The position numbers were made by a program, and so were the translations under genes. 19,233 bases of DNA from positions 1 through 19,233 of the forward strand of contig JASFYK010000008.1 of the NCBI GenBank assembly GCA_030055545.1. Direction: 5' to 3'. The notes beneath the pieces are model-generated. The model made no database searches and was not told the origin of the DNA. It worked only from the letters and a program-made list of their open reading frames with translations. Every line of letters starts with the position of its first letter. Positions within the stretch are counted from its first letter, which is position 1. Below, piece by piece: positions 1-6,606 of this stretch. Source of the DNA: Thermoproteota archaeon. Its GTDB lineage: Archaea > Thermoproteota > Methanomethylicia > Methanomethylicales > Methanomethylicaceae.

Positions 1-139
1 GAGCCATCCCAAGTGTTTCATTAAAATTCTCAAGCGTTTCTATCTGGCTGCTAATGATCTCCACTATCGTTGCATTAATTGCTACAACGACAAGTACGAC
101 AGGGAGTATCAGAAGGAACTCTAGCACCTCGTCATCCAT
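1..139 (-). CDS. Tiny membrane protein, pilin-like N-terminus (partial)
   Basis: The minus strand reads from an ATG at 139 off the left edge of the window, so only the first 46 residues are visible. The protein opens with an acidic stretch (MDDEVLEF) and then a strongly hydrophobic helix (LLILPVVLVVVAINATIVEII) followed by a polar part. That layout resembles the N-terminal helix of a processed type IV pilin or a small single-pass membrane protein, but there is no basic leader or visible prepilin peptidase site. Its start overlaps the stop of the next minus-strand gene (ATG at 139, TGA at 132-134), a coupling typical of one operon. I do not recognise the family. The position beside a pilus-type secretion operon suggests an accessory or minor structural subunit; that is inference. 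Confidence 0.5.
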   Translation of the reverse strand, partial: MDDEVLEFLLILPVVLVVVAINATIVEIISSQIETLENFNETLGMA

Positions 140-350
140 CTTCCACGAACCCCATTATTCTATTTAAATCTGCTTCGAACCTGCCTGTGCTATTCAACTT
201 CTCTACGATCCCTAAGAAAATCCCCCTGTGCCCTCCCGTCGCCGACTCGAGAAGCCTGGAGAAGAGCCCGAGGCTCAAGTTACCGATTGCTGTAGAGATC
301 AGGATCCAGAATAGCAAGACTGCACCGAAGACTACCATCCGAGATGGCAT
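132..350 (-). CDS. Small single-pass membrane protein of unknown family
   Basis: Open frame of 72 residues from the ATG at 350. A basic start (MPSRM) is followed by a clear membrane helix (VVFGAVLLFWILISTAI) and then about 45 polar residues that look extracytoplasmic or cytosolic with no motif I know. Starts at 377, 365 or 431 are also in frame. I chose 350 because it puts the helix right at the N-terminus and has a purine-rich GGGGGAAG just upstream, while a TATA-like element near 414-424 would place transcription start around 395. The stop overlaps the start of the next minus-strand gene. It is divergent from the + strand secretion operon. Function unknown; the context suggests a pilus or secretion accessory. 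The opposite-strand frame 79-453 is judged non-coding. Confidence 0.5.
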   Translation of the reverse strand: MPSRMVVFGAVLLFWILISTAIGNLSLGLFSRLLESATGGHRGIFLGIVEKLNSTGRFEADLNRIMGFVEDG

Positions 351-413
351 GACTTCCCCCGTCATTAAGCCCGTCATAAAAGCCCGCGTGCTGAACTCCC
401 CAAGGGAAGTTTG

Positions 414-424
414 CCATATAAGTT
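414..424. promoter_or_regulatory. Candidate two-way TATA-like element
   Basis: The stretch CCATATAAG is A/T-rich and reads as a TATA-like box in both directions (CTTATATGG on the minus strand). About 25 bases away on the minus side it would start transcription near 395, ahead of the ATG at 350. On the plus side it would start near 445, fitting a leaderless ATG at 453 better than the ATG at 432. It lies between the two divergent gene groups. No experimental support; the call rests on position and composition only. Confidence 0.3.
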
Positions 425-431
425 CTGGCAT

Positions 432-596
432 ATGTCGGAGGTCGATCTGCTGATGGGCTGTCAGGAGACGGAGCGGCTTCAAAAAGGGAGGGGCGGCGAT
501 CCTATCTCAGTACTTGAAGAGCGGATAGCTATTCTGGAGTACTCGATATGCCTAGTTTCCAAGAAGGTAGACGAGATTGAGAGACGGTTCCCTTAA
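432..596 (+). CDS. Small helical protein at head of the secretion operon
   Basis: Frame of 54 residues from the ATG at 432; TTG at 411 and ATG at 453 are alternative starts. The second half (SVLEERIAILEYSICLVSKKVDEIERRFP) has hydrophobic residues at a roughly heptad spacing and alternating charge, so it probably forms an amphipathic helix or short coiled coil. There is no membrane segment and no recognisable domain. Its stop at 596 overlaps the TTG start (577) of the ATPase gene, which suggests co-translation. It might be a small cytoplasmic adaptor for the pilus ATPase, but nothing in the sequence proves this. It could also be a chance frame; coding support is its overlap with the next gene and its residue pattern. 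Confidence 0.4.
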   Translation: MSEVDLLMGCQETERLQKGRGGDPISVLEERIAILEYSICLVSKKVDEIERRFP

Positions 597-2280
597 GATC
601 TACCGAAACCTCGATCCCAGGATGCCCCTACCCGAGTTCGAGCAGATCTCAGAAGATCTTCCTAGTTCATGCACGCTCTGCCTTTTTTCTGGGAGTAAGA
701 GCTTCCTCCTCACTCGGGAGCAGTTTCAGATGATTAGGCAGGTGTGCCATGATCTCAAACTCAGCCTCGACCTCCTCTCGAAGAAGTCAAAGGACTGTGC
801 CTTCGCAAAGGAGGTCTGCTCTTCGCGGAACAGCGAATGGCCCGCGCTATTTTCGAAAGTCCGGTTGGGAGTGCACAACCACAAAAAGGGAATCAAATGC
901 AGACTTTGTGGAGTGTGTAGGGATCTCGCCGGATTAAAGTCCCTCGTCTTTTCAATCGGGGAGATCTCTTTTGCTCTCCGCCCGCAGGTTGTCCCATCCG
1001 GTCTGGCATCTTTGGGGTCACCAGAGTACTCGATCCCGCCATACTCCGTTTACATACTGAGGCGATCTGGAAGGATTGTCTACATCCCTGTGCTTAGCGG
1101 GCTCGCGGTTGAAGAAAGGATCAGGTCATTCAGGCTTATAAGGAAGGTCAGGAAGTATGAGGAGAGACGCCTCAAGCCCCCTTTTTCGATAGAGCTTGGG
1201 AAGGTGATTGAGGAGAGGCGGGCAATCCTCAGGGAATTCTCGAAGCTGAGCGCGCCCGCCGAGAACTTTGCCCTGTATTCGTCGGTCGGGCTTGTGGACC
1301 TCCTCCCGCTCCTGATTGACGATAATGTTGGAGAATTCTATGCCGACTCCCCCAGGACATTCGCCTACATCGACCACAGGGAGCTTGGCAGGTGCGAATC
1401 CTCGGTTTGGGTCAGTCCTGGAGTGATCGAGCGTCTACTGGCATTTTCTGCGTCGAGTTCAGGAAGGGCATCTGATTACCTGAACCCTCAAATAAAGGCC
1501 TCGATAAAGACAAACGAGTTCCATGCCAGGGTCTCTATCGACGCCCCTCCCCTCTCCTTTGAGGGCACCTCGATTGATGTCCGAAAGTTCTTCAGAAACC
1601 CGACTGATTTCGGGATGTTGATCAGAAACAAAACAATCCCCCCTGAGGCAGTCTCATACCTGCTCATGAAACTGAGGGCTGGGAGCAGCTTCAGCATCTA
1701 CGGGGAAAGCGGCTCTGGAAAGACGACGCTCGCAATAGCGCTCGACCTCGAAACCCCGCCGCACTGGAGGAAATACTCTGTGGAATCCGATATCGCGGAA
1801 AACGTAACCCAGCACCATCTAGGGAAGCACCAGGTCAGGCTGCTCGCCGCAACAGGGTCTGCAGAGGCCGCCGAGAGGAGGAAAGAAATTTTGGACAGCC
1901 TACTCCACAAATCCCCGGATTACGTTTTCTTCGGCGAGGTACTCTCAGAGTCTGACAGTCGAGCCCTATTCCAAATTCTGGCGTCTGGTATACGCTGCAT
2001 TCACACTGTGCATGCCCCATCCGGGGAAGGGTTGTTGAGGAGGTTCGCCTACCAGCACCATATCCCGTTGCTCTCCCTCTCTGACTTGGGTGTCCTCGTG
2101 CAGATGCGAAGGTTCGACATCGGTGGGAATTTCGCAAGAAGGGTCGTAAGGATATCTGAGATCGTACGAGACGAGCTGCCGGTTGAGATACCGCCCCTCA
2201 GGGACCTATTCGTCTGGGACGCCATTTCCGGACAGCTCGAACCTACGCCTGCATACCGTGATATGTCGATACCCGCATAG
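577..2280 (+). CDS. Type II/IV secretion ATPase (TadA/GspE/VirB11-like)
   Basis: This is the cytoplasmic motor ATPase of a type IV pilus or Tad-like machine, which by ATP hydrolysis drives insertion of pilin into a growing filament. The C-terminal half carries the family's motifs in order: Walker A GESGSGKTT (Lys382), an Asp-box-like region (YSVESDIAEN), a degenerate Walker B with the family's GE (DYVFFGEVLSESD) and the His box (IRCIHTVHAPSGEGLLRR). The N-terminal domain has an unusual set of cysteines, C32/C35, C57, C74, C81 and C108/C111/C114 (CRLCGVC), that may bind a metal. Length 567 residues is normal for archaeal members. The start is the TTG at 577, overlapping the preceding gene by 20 bases; the ATG at 622 is the alternative and keeps every motif. 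The membrane partner genes follow 15 bases downstream. Substrate filament unknown, most likely the small prepilin at 3871. Confidence 0.85.
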   Translation: MRDGSLKIYRNLDPRMPLPEFEQISEDLPSSCTLCLFSGSKSFLLTREQFQMIRQVCHDLKLSLDLLSKKSKDCAFAKEVCSSRNSEWPALFSKVRLGVHNHKKGIKCRLCGVCRDLAGLKSLVFSIGEISFALRPQVVPSGLASLGSPEYSIPPYSVYILRRSGRIVYIPVLSGLAVEERIRSFRLIRKVRKYEERRLKPPFSIELGKVIEERRAILREFSKLSAPAENFALYSSVGLVDLLPLLIDDNVGEFYADSPRTFAYIDHRELGRCESSVWVSPGVIERLLAFSASSSGRASDYLNPQIKASIKTNEFHARVSIDAPPLSFEGTSIDVRKFFRNPTDFGMLIRNKTIPPEAVSYLLMKLRAGSSFSIYGESGSGKTTLAIALDLETPPHWRKYSVESDIAENVTQHHLGKHQVRLLAATGSAEAAERRKEILDSLLHKSPDYVFFGEVLSESDSRALFQILASGIRCIHTVHAPSGEGLLRRFAYQHHIPLLSLSDLGVLVQMRRFDIGGNFARRVVRISEIVRDELPVEIPPLRDLFVWDAISGQLEPTPAYRDMSIPA

Positions 2281-2295
2281 GGAGGGCGATCAGGA

Positions 2296-3093
2296 TTGGA
2301 GACCTTGAAAAATGGCCGCACCCGTGCCCTATATGCCATGCTCGTCGTATACTCCCGACGTTCCGTACTGCCGTCAAGTGCATTGGAGTGGCTCTCCAGT
2401 GCGCTGGGCTACGATGCGGTGGTAGTGTGTGGTGTTGTCGGCAGGGAATTTCTTGCCGGGGGGATCAACCTCCTCGTGATTTCTGCTGTGGCCGTCCTTC
2501 CCTCCGTCCTTTTTTTGGGCATTCCTTTTTACTCGGCTCTAGCAATGCCTTTTGGAGCGTTGGCTCTCCTTGCCATCCTGCCGAGGACCATCGATGCGGG
2601 GTCTGAGATAAGGGATCTCTTTGATGCCGCACACTCATTCGAGATCTTTGCGACAATCCTTCTCGCTACCGGGAATTTAGCTCTTGCGGCTGGTAAGGCT
2701 TCAGAAGTGCCAGGTAGGGCTTCTAAGCTATTCAAAAAAGCACTAATGTCGATGAGGGACGGCGAGGCCGCTGAGAAGGCTATAATCAGGTCCTTCAGCG
2801 GCAAAGGCATCTGTTCAGAATGGGTCAAGTCTGCGGTCAATGGCAGGGAGGGCGGGATCTCCCCTGTTGTTTCAAATTGGTATGCTGAATTGAACAGCAG
2901 GATACTCAAGGCAGAGGACATGCTATCCTTGCTGGTCGCCATCTCGACCATCCTCCCCATTGGGCTGTCAATGGTCATGGCAGTCTGGGGGCTAATGTCA
3001 ACGCTTTTGTCCCCCATCCTGATCCTAGCTTTCTCGGCTGCAATAACGGTAATATTCTGCTGGTTCAAGGGGCTTGAGGCGATCCTTTCATGA
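2296..3093 (+). CDS. TadB/TadC-like (T2SF) platform membrane protein, first copy
   Basis: A 265-residue membrane protein with a hydrophobic pair near residues 55-95 (LLVISAVAVLPSVLFLGIP and the following ALAMPFGALALLAIL) and a second pair at the C-terminus (LLVAISTILPIGLSMVMAV and PILILAFSAAITVIFCWF), separated by a helical cytoplasmic part containing the sort of 'FEIFATILLATGNLALAAG...' stretch seen in T2SF domains. This is the layout of a single T2SF half, the inner-membrane platform that couples the TadA ATPase to the pilus. Start is a TTG at 2296 preceded by GGAGGGCGATC. Its TGA overlaps the ATG of the next gene (ATGA), so the two halves are probably made together. Archaeal FlaJ-type platforms usually carry both halves in one chain; here they are split as in bacterial TadB and TadC. 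The call rests on topology and neighbours as much as on sequence likeness. Confidence 0.7.
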   Translation: METLKNGRTRALYAMLVVYSRRSVLPSSALEWLSSALGYDAVVVCGVVGREFLAGGINLLVISAVAVLPSVLFLGIPFYSALAMPFGALALLAILPRTIDAGSEIRDLFDAAHSFEIFATILLATGNLALAAGKASEVPGRASKLFKKALMSMRDGEAAEKAIIRSFSGKGICSEWVKSAVNGREGGISPVVSNWYAELNSRILKAEDMLSLLVAISTILPIGLSMVMAVWGLMSTLLSPILILAFSAAITVIFCWFKGLEAILS

Positions 3094-3881
3094 GGCATAT
3101 GTTTCCTAATCCTCTGGCGGTATTTGCATCAATCCTTGTTGCCGCTCCTTTGGCATACTCCTGCGGCATTTTGTGGATGCTGATTCTGCCGCCGCTCATC
3201 TTCCTGCTCGATAGGCTGATGCGCATTCGCGGCGTCTCCAGGTACAGGGAATCCGATGGTACGGCTCCTTTCTTGCTGGCGTTCTCAAGGCTCCTTAACT
3301 CGGCATCCCCAGGAGAAGCCCTAGTAAGCGCATGCAGCACCTCTGTGCCAGGCGAGAGCCTTTCGAAGTCTCTGCTGTCGCTCAGAAATGGTGTCGCCGC
3401 CGCATCTGTGATGCGCAGGTTCTCCAAGCACATTCCCGCTGAAAGCCAGACCTTCGAGGCAGTTGCGGCGCTGCTTAGATTCGATAGAGCCTCGTCGGCT
3501 GAGAAGATCAGGTCCTTAGTAAAGTTAAGGGAAGACCGAAGGAAGGTGAGGCAAGACCTTGAAGTGCGACTGCGGGCGATTTCCATGCGGTTTAAGATAC
3601 TCTCGATAATATCCTCTGCCTCCCTCGCAGTCACCGCTTTCGCCTCTCCAGTGCTGGGATCCTTCTTTTCCGATCAGCGACTTGGCGGGGGCATGGTTGA
3701 GTCCCTGATCCGGTTTGATTTTCCGGCATTTTCTGTCTTCTATTCGCTCGCGCTCCTCTCTTCGTACCTCCCCACCAAGGCACTGCCCTTTGTTGGCGGA
3801 TTAGGTTCTGCTCTGCGTGCCTCGATTGCCTACTTCATGACTTACCTTTCTCTGGTAGTGGTCGTGGGCATTGCTTTTTAA
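3090..3881 (+). CDS. TadC/FlaJ-like (T2SF) platform membrane protein, second copy
   Basis: A 263-residue membrane protein, about the same length as its upstream neighbour. Hydrophobic helices lie near residues 8-45 (VFASILVAAPLAYSCGILW, MLILPPLIFLLD), followed by a basic connector (DRLMRIRGVSRYRES), a cytoplasmic helical bundle with the typical 'FLLAFSRLLNSASPGEALVSA' pattern of T2SF domains, then helices near 170-260. A charged stretch, KLREDRRKVRQDLEVRLRA, precedes the third helix as in TadC proteins. It most likely forms a hetero-oligomeric platform with the product of 2296-3093, on which the ATPase of 577-2280 acts. Start ATG 3090 overlaps the upstream stop by four bases; its own stop overlaps the TTG start of the prepilin gene by 11 bases. 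Confident as a pilus platform protein, less so about the exact subfamily. Confidence 0.75.
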   Translation: MRHMFPNPLAVFASILVAAPLAYSCGILWMLILPPLIFLLDRLMRIRGVSRYRESDGTAPFLLAFSRLLNSASPGEALVSACSTSVPGESLSKSLLSLRNGVAAASVMRRFSKHIPAESQTFEAVAALLRFDRASSAEKIRSLVKLREDRRKVRQDLEVRLRAISMRFKILSIISSASLAVTAFASPVLGSFFSDQRLGGGMVESLIRFDFPAFSVFYSLALLSSYLPTKALPFVGGLGSALRASIAYFMTYLSLVVVVGIAF

Positions 3882-4128
3882 ACCCCCCAGATCTAGGGGG
3901 AAAAAGATTACGCGAAAGAGTTTTTCGAGAAGGGGTTCACCACTAGTCGAAGAGGGGCTTCTGCTTGGGCTATCCATTGTGACGCTGACAGTTGTTATGT
4001 CAATTGTTGTCGGGCTCCTTTCGGGGGTGCAGGACACATTCAACCTCTCTGTATTCAATGGGAACGAATTCATCGAGAACCTGCGGAATTCCTTGAACCA
4101 AGTACTTTCCTTTTTCAGGATAGGCTGA
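3871..4128 (+). CDS. Small class III (type IV) prepilin
   Basis: An 85-residue protein. A very basic leader (residues 1-22, rich in Lys and Arg) ends in RRG, followed by SPLVEEGLLLG and a hydrophobic helix (LSIVTLTVVMSIVVGLL). This is the archaeal prepilin signal for cleavage by a PibD/EppA-type peptidase between Gly22 and Ser23, leaving Glu27 at +5 of the mature chain as in type IV pilins. The mature protein would have 63 residues, most of it the N-terminal helix plus a short amphipathic tail (NEFIENLRNSLNQVLSFF). TTG at 3871 is the only usable start before the signal; it overlaps the previous gene. The gene sits between the platform and HerA-like genes, so it is the likely filament subunit of this machine. 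No prepilin peptidase gene is in the window. Confidence 0.75.
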   Translation: MLFKPPRSRGKKITRKSFSRRGSPLVEEGLLLGLSIVTLTVVMSIVVGLLSGVQDTFNLSVFNGNEFIENLRNSLNQVLSFFRIG

Positions 4129-4131
4129 GAC

Positions 4132-5946
4132 ATGCCCGTAATACCCTCATTTTTTCTTGCACTCCTCTGCTTCCTATTCCTGAGAGAATATTTGGGTATG
4201 CCTCTGGCTGCTGCAGTTTCGATCTCAATCCCTATTCTGTCCGCTATCATTCCGGCATTGGTGGAGCGCAACCCGTACAGGGGGGCAGCGCTCAGGCTTG
4301 GGCAACCGCCGCCCGTTCTTGAGTTTGGAGGCAAGAGGTATTCTGCAGCAGCTCTCTCGATAAGCGCCTCTTACGAGGAGTCTTTCGGCCGTTTTGAAAA
4401 AGAGTTGGCCTACGAGCGCTTATGCAGGTTCACTGATGCCATGGGCTCATTCGGCATGCCGACCGCCTACATAATGTACTCTGTTCCGGGGTCCACCCCC
4501 CTCCATGAATCGCCGAGCGGGAACCAGGCCCTGCTCATCGCATGGTTCTGCTCTGACGACAGGCGTGACCTCTCCGAAAAAGTAGAGATGGCGTTAAGGC
4601 AGCTGGAGAGCTTGGTCAGCTTGGTGTTTCCGGGGGCACAGACAAGGAGACTGGACGAAAAAGATTTATCATTGATCATTTCCTCCCCTTTGCCCTACTC
4701 CCTGGGGAAGATCGGTGGCATTGTCAAAGCATCCTCTGGGGCTGCCATTTCAGTTGTTCCGCCTCCGCCGGATCGCCAGGACCCGTCTTCCTTGGTGCCT
4801 GCCGTGCAACCGCCTGTAACCGGTGGGGGCCCTTTAATCGGCTATGTCTATTCAAGGGGGAAGGAGGTGGCCCCCCTCTGCATCCCGATCACAGACATCA
4901 GGCGCCACGTCTCAATATTTGGGGCTACTGGCAGCGGCAAGTCCACGACTGCAATGAGCCTGGCCCTCCGGCTCTACTCTTTGGGCGCCTCGGTCCTGAT
5001 CTTGGACTGGCACGGTGAGCATTCTCTGACAGTCGAGGACGCAGGCGGCAGGGTGCTCAAGCCAGGCATCCAGGGCGGGCTCACCATAAACCCGCTTTCA
5101 GGGTTCAGTGGTAAGGACCTGGGTTTCCAGGTGGAGTTCATCACTGACATCTTTGCCCAGGTCTTCCGTTTTACTCCGCCGCAGTCCTATATGTTCAGGG
5201 AGGCGCTCAAGGCAGCATACCGGTCCAAAATCACCCCGACCGTCTCTGACCTGATAGCGGAACTGAGCCTGCTGCCCATGCGCTCCAGCTGGGACCACGA
5301 GACAAGGATGGCGCTGATGAGGAGACTCAAGTCATTCACAGAGGGCGCGTGCGGATTTGCCCTCTCCGGCGTCGACTCCATCCCGCGGGATGAGATCTTC
5401 CAGGGCCTGGTCTCAATTGACCTGACAAACCTAAAGGATGTCAACAACAGGACGATCTACGCGAATATCCTGATGAAGATGGTCTACGATTACTGCGTCC
5501 AGAGGGGAGAGCGTCAAGACCTTAGCCACGTCCTCTTCATCGAGGAGGCCCAGAATGTCTTCCCCCCTAGGCGCCCCGAAGACCCGATGACAATAGGCGA
5601 GAGAATACTCGCCGAGCTAAGAAAATTTGGGGAGGGAGTCGTTGTCATATCCCAATTCCCATCCTCCGTGTCCCAGGATGTAGTCAAGAACACTGCAGTC
5701 CGGGTCATACACGCCGTAAGATCGGGTGAAGACTTGGAGCAGATAGCTGCCTCCACATCGATGGACGAGAAACAAGTGGGCGCGATACCCCTGCTCTCTG
5801 TTGGCGAGGCAATAGTAAGCCTTCCGAGCAGGTCCGGCAACTTCTTCGTCAAGGTCTCTGCCGATCCGCTGGTCTCTGCGTGCCGGTCGATCAGCGCAGG
5901 AACTCGTGGAGAACCCCTTCCTTCTGGAGCCGGGTCAACCAGTTGA
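4132..5946 (+). CDS. HerA/VirB4-like (CedB-like) membrane-anchored ATPase
   Basis: A 604-residue ATPase of the HerA/FtsK superfamily (DUF87 type). Two hydrophobic segments near residues 5-18 and 24-44 anchor it in the membrane. The motor domain has Walker A GATGSGKST (Lys270), the family's ILDWHGEH element just after it, Walker B LFIEEAQNVFPPRR (Glu471, Glu472), and the VVVISQFPSSVSQDVVKNT sensor region. HerA proteins pump DNA; VirB4/TraC and the crenarchaeal CedB ATPases drive conjugation-like DNA transfer. Membrane anchoring argues against the soluble HerA that works with NurA in DNA-end resection, and no nurA or mre11/rad50 gene lies next to it. It begins three bases after the prepilin stop (ATG 4132), so it belongs to the pilus operon. 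Its last 56 bases overlap the convergent AK6 gene. CedB-like role is inference; HerA-family ATPase is firm. Confidence 0.85.
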   Translation: MPVIPSFFLALLCFLFLREYLGMPLAAAVSISIPILSAIIPALVERNPYRGAALRLGQPPPVLEFGGKRYSAAALSISASYEESFGRFEKELAYERLCRFTDAMGSFGMPTAYIMYSVPGSTPLHESPSGNQALLIAWFCSDDRRDLSEKVEMALRQLESLVSLVFPGAQTRRLDEKDLSLIISSPLPYSLGKIGGIVKASSGAAISVVPPPPDRQDPSSLVPAVQPPVTGGGPLIGYVYSRGKEVAPLCIPITDIRRHVSIFGATGSGKSTTAMSLALRLYSLGASVLILDWHGEHSLTVEDAGGRVLKPGIQGGLTINPLSGFSGKDLGFQVEFITDIFAQVFRFTPPQSYMFREALKAAYRSKITPTVSDLIAELSLLPMRSSWDHETRMALMRRLKSFTEGACGFALSGVDSIPRDEIFQGLVSIDLTNLKDVNNRTIYANILMKMVYDYCVQRGERQDLSHVLFIEEAQNVFPPRRPEDPMTIGERILAELRKFGEGVVVISQFPSSVSQDVVKNTAVRVIHAVRSGEDLEQIAASTSMDEKQVGAIPLLSVGEAIVSLPSRSGNFFVKVSADPLVSACRSISAGTRGEPLPSGAGSTS

Positions 5947-6463
5947 CGCTACCGGGGGGCAGTCCCCGCCCTGAGATGGCTTCCCTGACGCTCATTAGAA
6001 GCTGCGGGAAGTCGAGCCCGGTGGCGTCAACCTCTAGGACTATGCCCTCCCCGAATACCTCTACAGCGTTGACTAGGCAAGAGTCGAGGATTTCGGCCTG
6101 GACATTCTCATCGACCTTTGACTGGGCGTATCCCCTCTCGATCAGCCTCATCCTCAAGATCCTGGGATCGAGCCTTATCACGACCGCCCTCTCCACAAAC
6201 CTGGGGGGGACGATCTCTCCGTAGTGCCCCTCTACGATGAACTTTGCCCCCTCTGACTTCAGCACTCTGGCGAGCTCCCTCTTCAGCTTGGTTTCGTCAA
6301 TTATCGACGCCCCTCTATCCGGGTCTTGACCTGCGAGAGCCCCGACCTCCTTTGCAATCGTGTTCAGCTCGATTAGCCTGTACCCTTCTGTTTTTGCCAG
6401 CTCCCTAGCCACAGTAGTCTTGCCCACTCCAGGAGTGCCTGTTATAACTATCGAGTTTTTCAT
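5891..6463 (-). CDS. Adenylate kinase AK6 / Fap7 homologue
   Basis: A 190-residue P-loop kinase of the AK6/Fap7 family (archaeal members are sometimes called Fap7 or NMP kinase). These proteins have adenylate kinase and ATPase activity and act in small ribosomal subunit maturation with uS11. Walker A is GTPGVGKTT at residues 8-16; the family's central motif appears as VEGHYGEIVPP, followed by the LID-type region RLIERGYAQSKVDENVQAEIL, which closely fits archaeal AK6 (RGY..KV.EN..AE). Start ATG 6463 has a TATA-like AATTTATCC about 30-40 bases upstream and no clear ribosome binding site, so the message may have a very short leader. Its 3' end overlaps the convergent HerA-like gene by 56 bases. 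Confident. Confidence 0.9.
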   Translation of the reverse strand: MKNSIVITGTPGVGKTTVARELAKTEGYRLIELNTIAKEVGALAGQDPDRGASIIDETKLKRELARVLKSEGAKFIVEGHYGEIVPPRFVERAVVIRLDPRILRMRLIERGYAQSKVDENVQAEILDSCLVNAVEVFGEGIVLEVDATGLDFPQLLMSVREAISGRGLPPGSVNWLTRLQKEGVLHEFLR

Positions 6464-6492
6464 TGCTGGTTGCCCTGTTGGTCTAAATGGTG

Positions 6493-6505
6493 GATAAATT
6501 AAAAC
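6493..6505 (-). promoter_or_regulatory. TATA-like box of the AK6 gene
   Basis: Read on the minus strand the stretch is TTTTAATTTATCC, A/T-rich and 30-42 bases ahead of the ATG at 6463. The expected transcription start near 6472 leaves a leader of roughly nine bases. Confidence 0.4.
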
Positions 6506-6560
6506 ATTGCCGAGAGCCGGTCAATGTCCGTGGAAAAAGCCCGAATGGCGAAAGGAAGAA

Positions 6561-6586
6561 TAAAATAAAAAACAGAAAACAAAAAA
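6561..6586 (-). terminator. T-rich terminator after the thermosome gene
   Basis: Downstream of the thermosome stop the minus-strand message runs into several consecutive U tracts (TTTTTTGTTTTCTGTTTTTT and TTTTATTTTA), the form of an archaeal intrinsic terminator, which needs no hairpin. It also separates the thermosome unit from the AK6 promoter. Confidence 0.65.
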
Positions 6587-6606
6587 GTTGGGCGTTTTTA
6601 GCCCTT

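Noticed and set aside
79..453. 124-residue open frame on the + strand
   Set aside because: Antisense to the two small membrane genes, whose hydrophobic helices and overlapping stop-start make the better case.
3065..3634. 189-residue open frames on the minus strand (2529-3098 and 3065-3634)
   Set aside because: Antisense to the two T2SF membrane proteins, polar where those are hydrophobic, and without upstream signals.
4132..5946. HerA of the HerA-NurA DNA-end resection complex
   Set aside because: The protein has two N-terminal membrane helices, sits in a pilus operon and has no nurA, mre11 or rad50 neighbour. Superfamily membership stays; the repair role does not fit.
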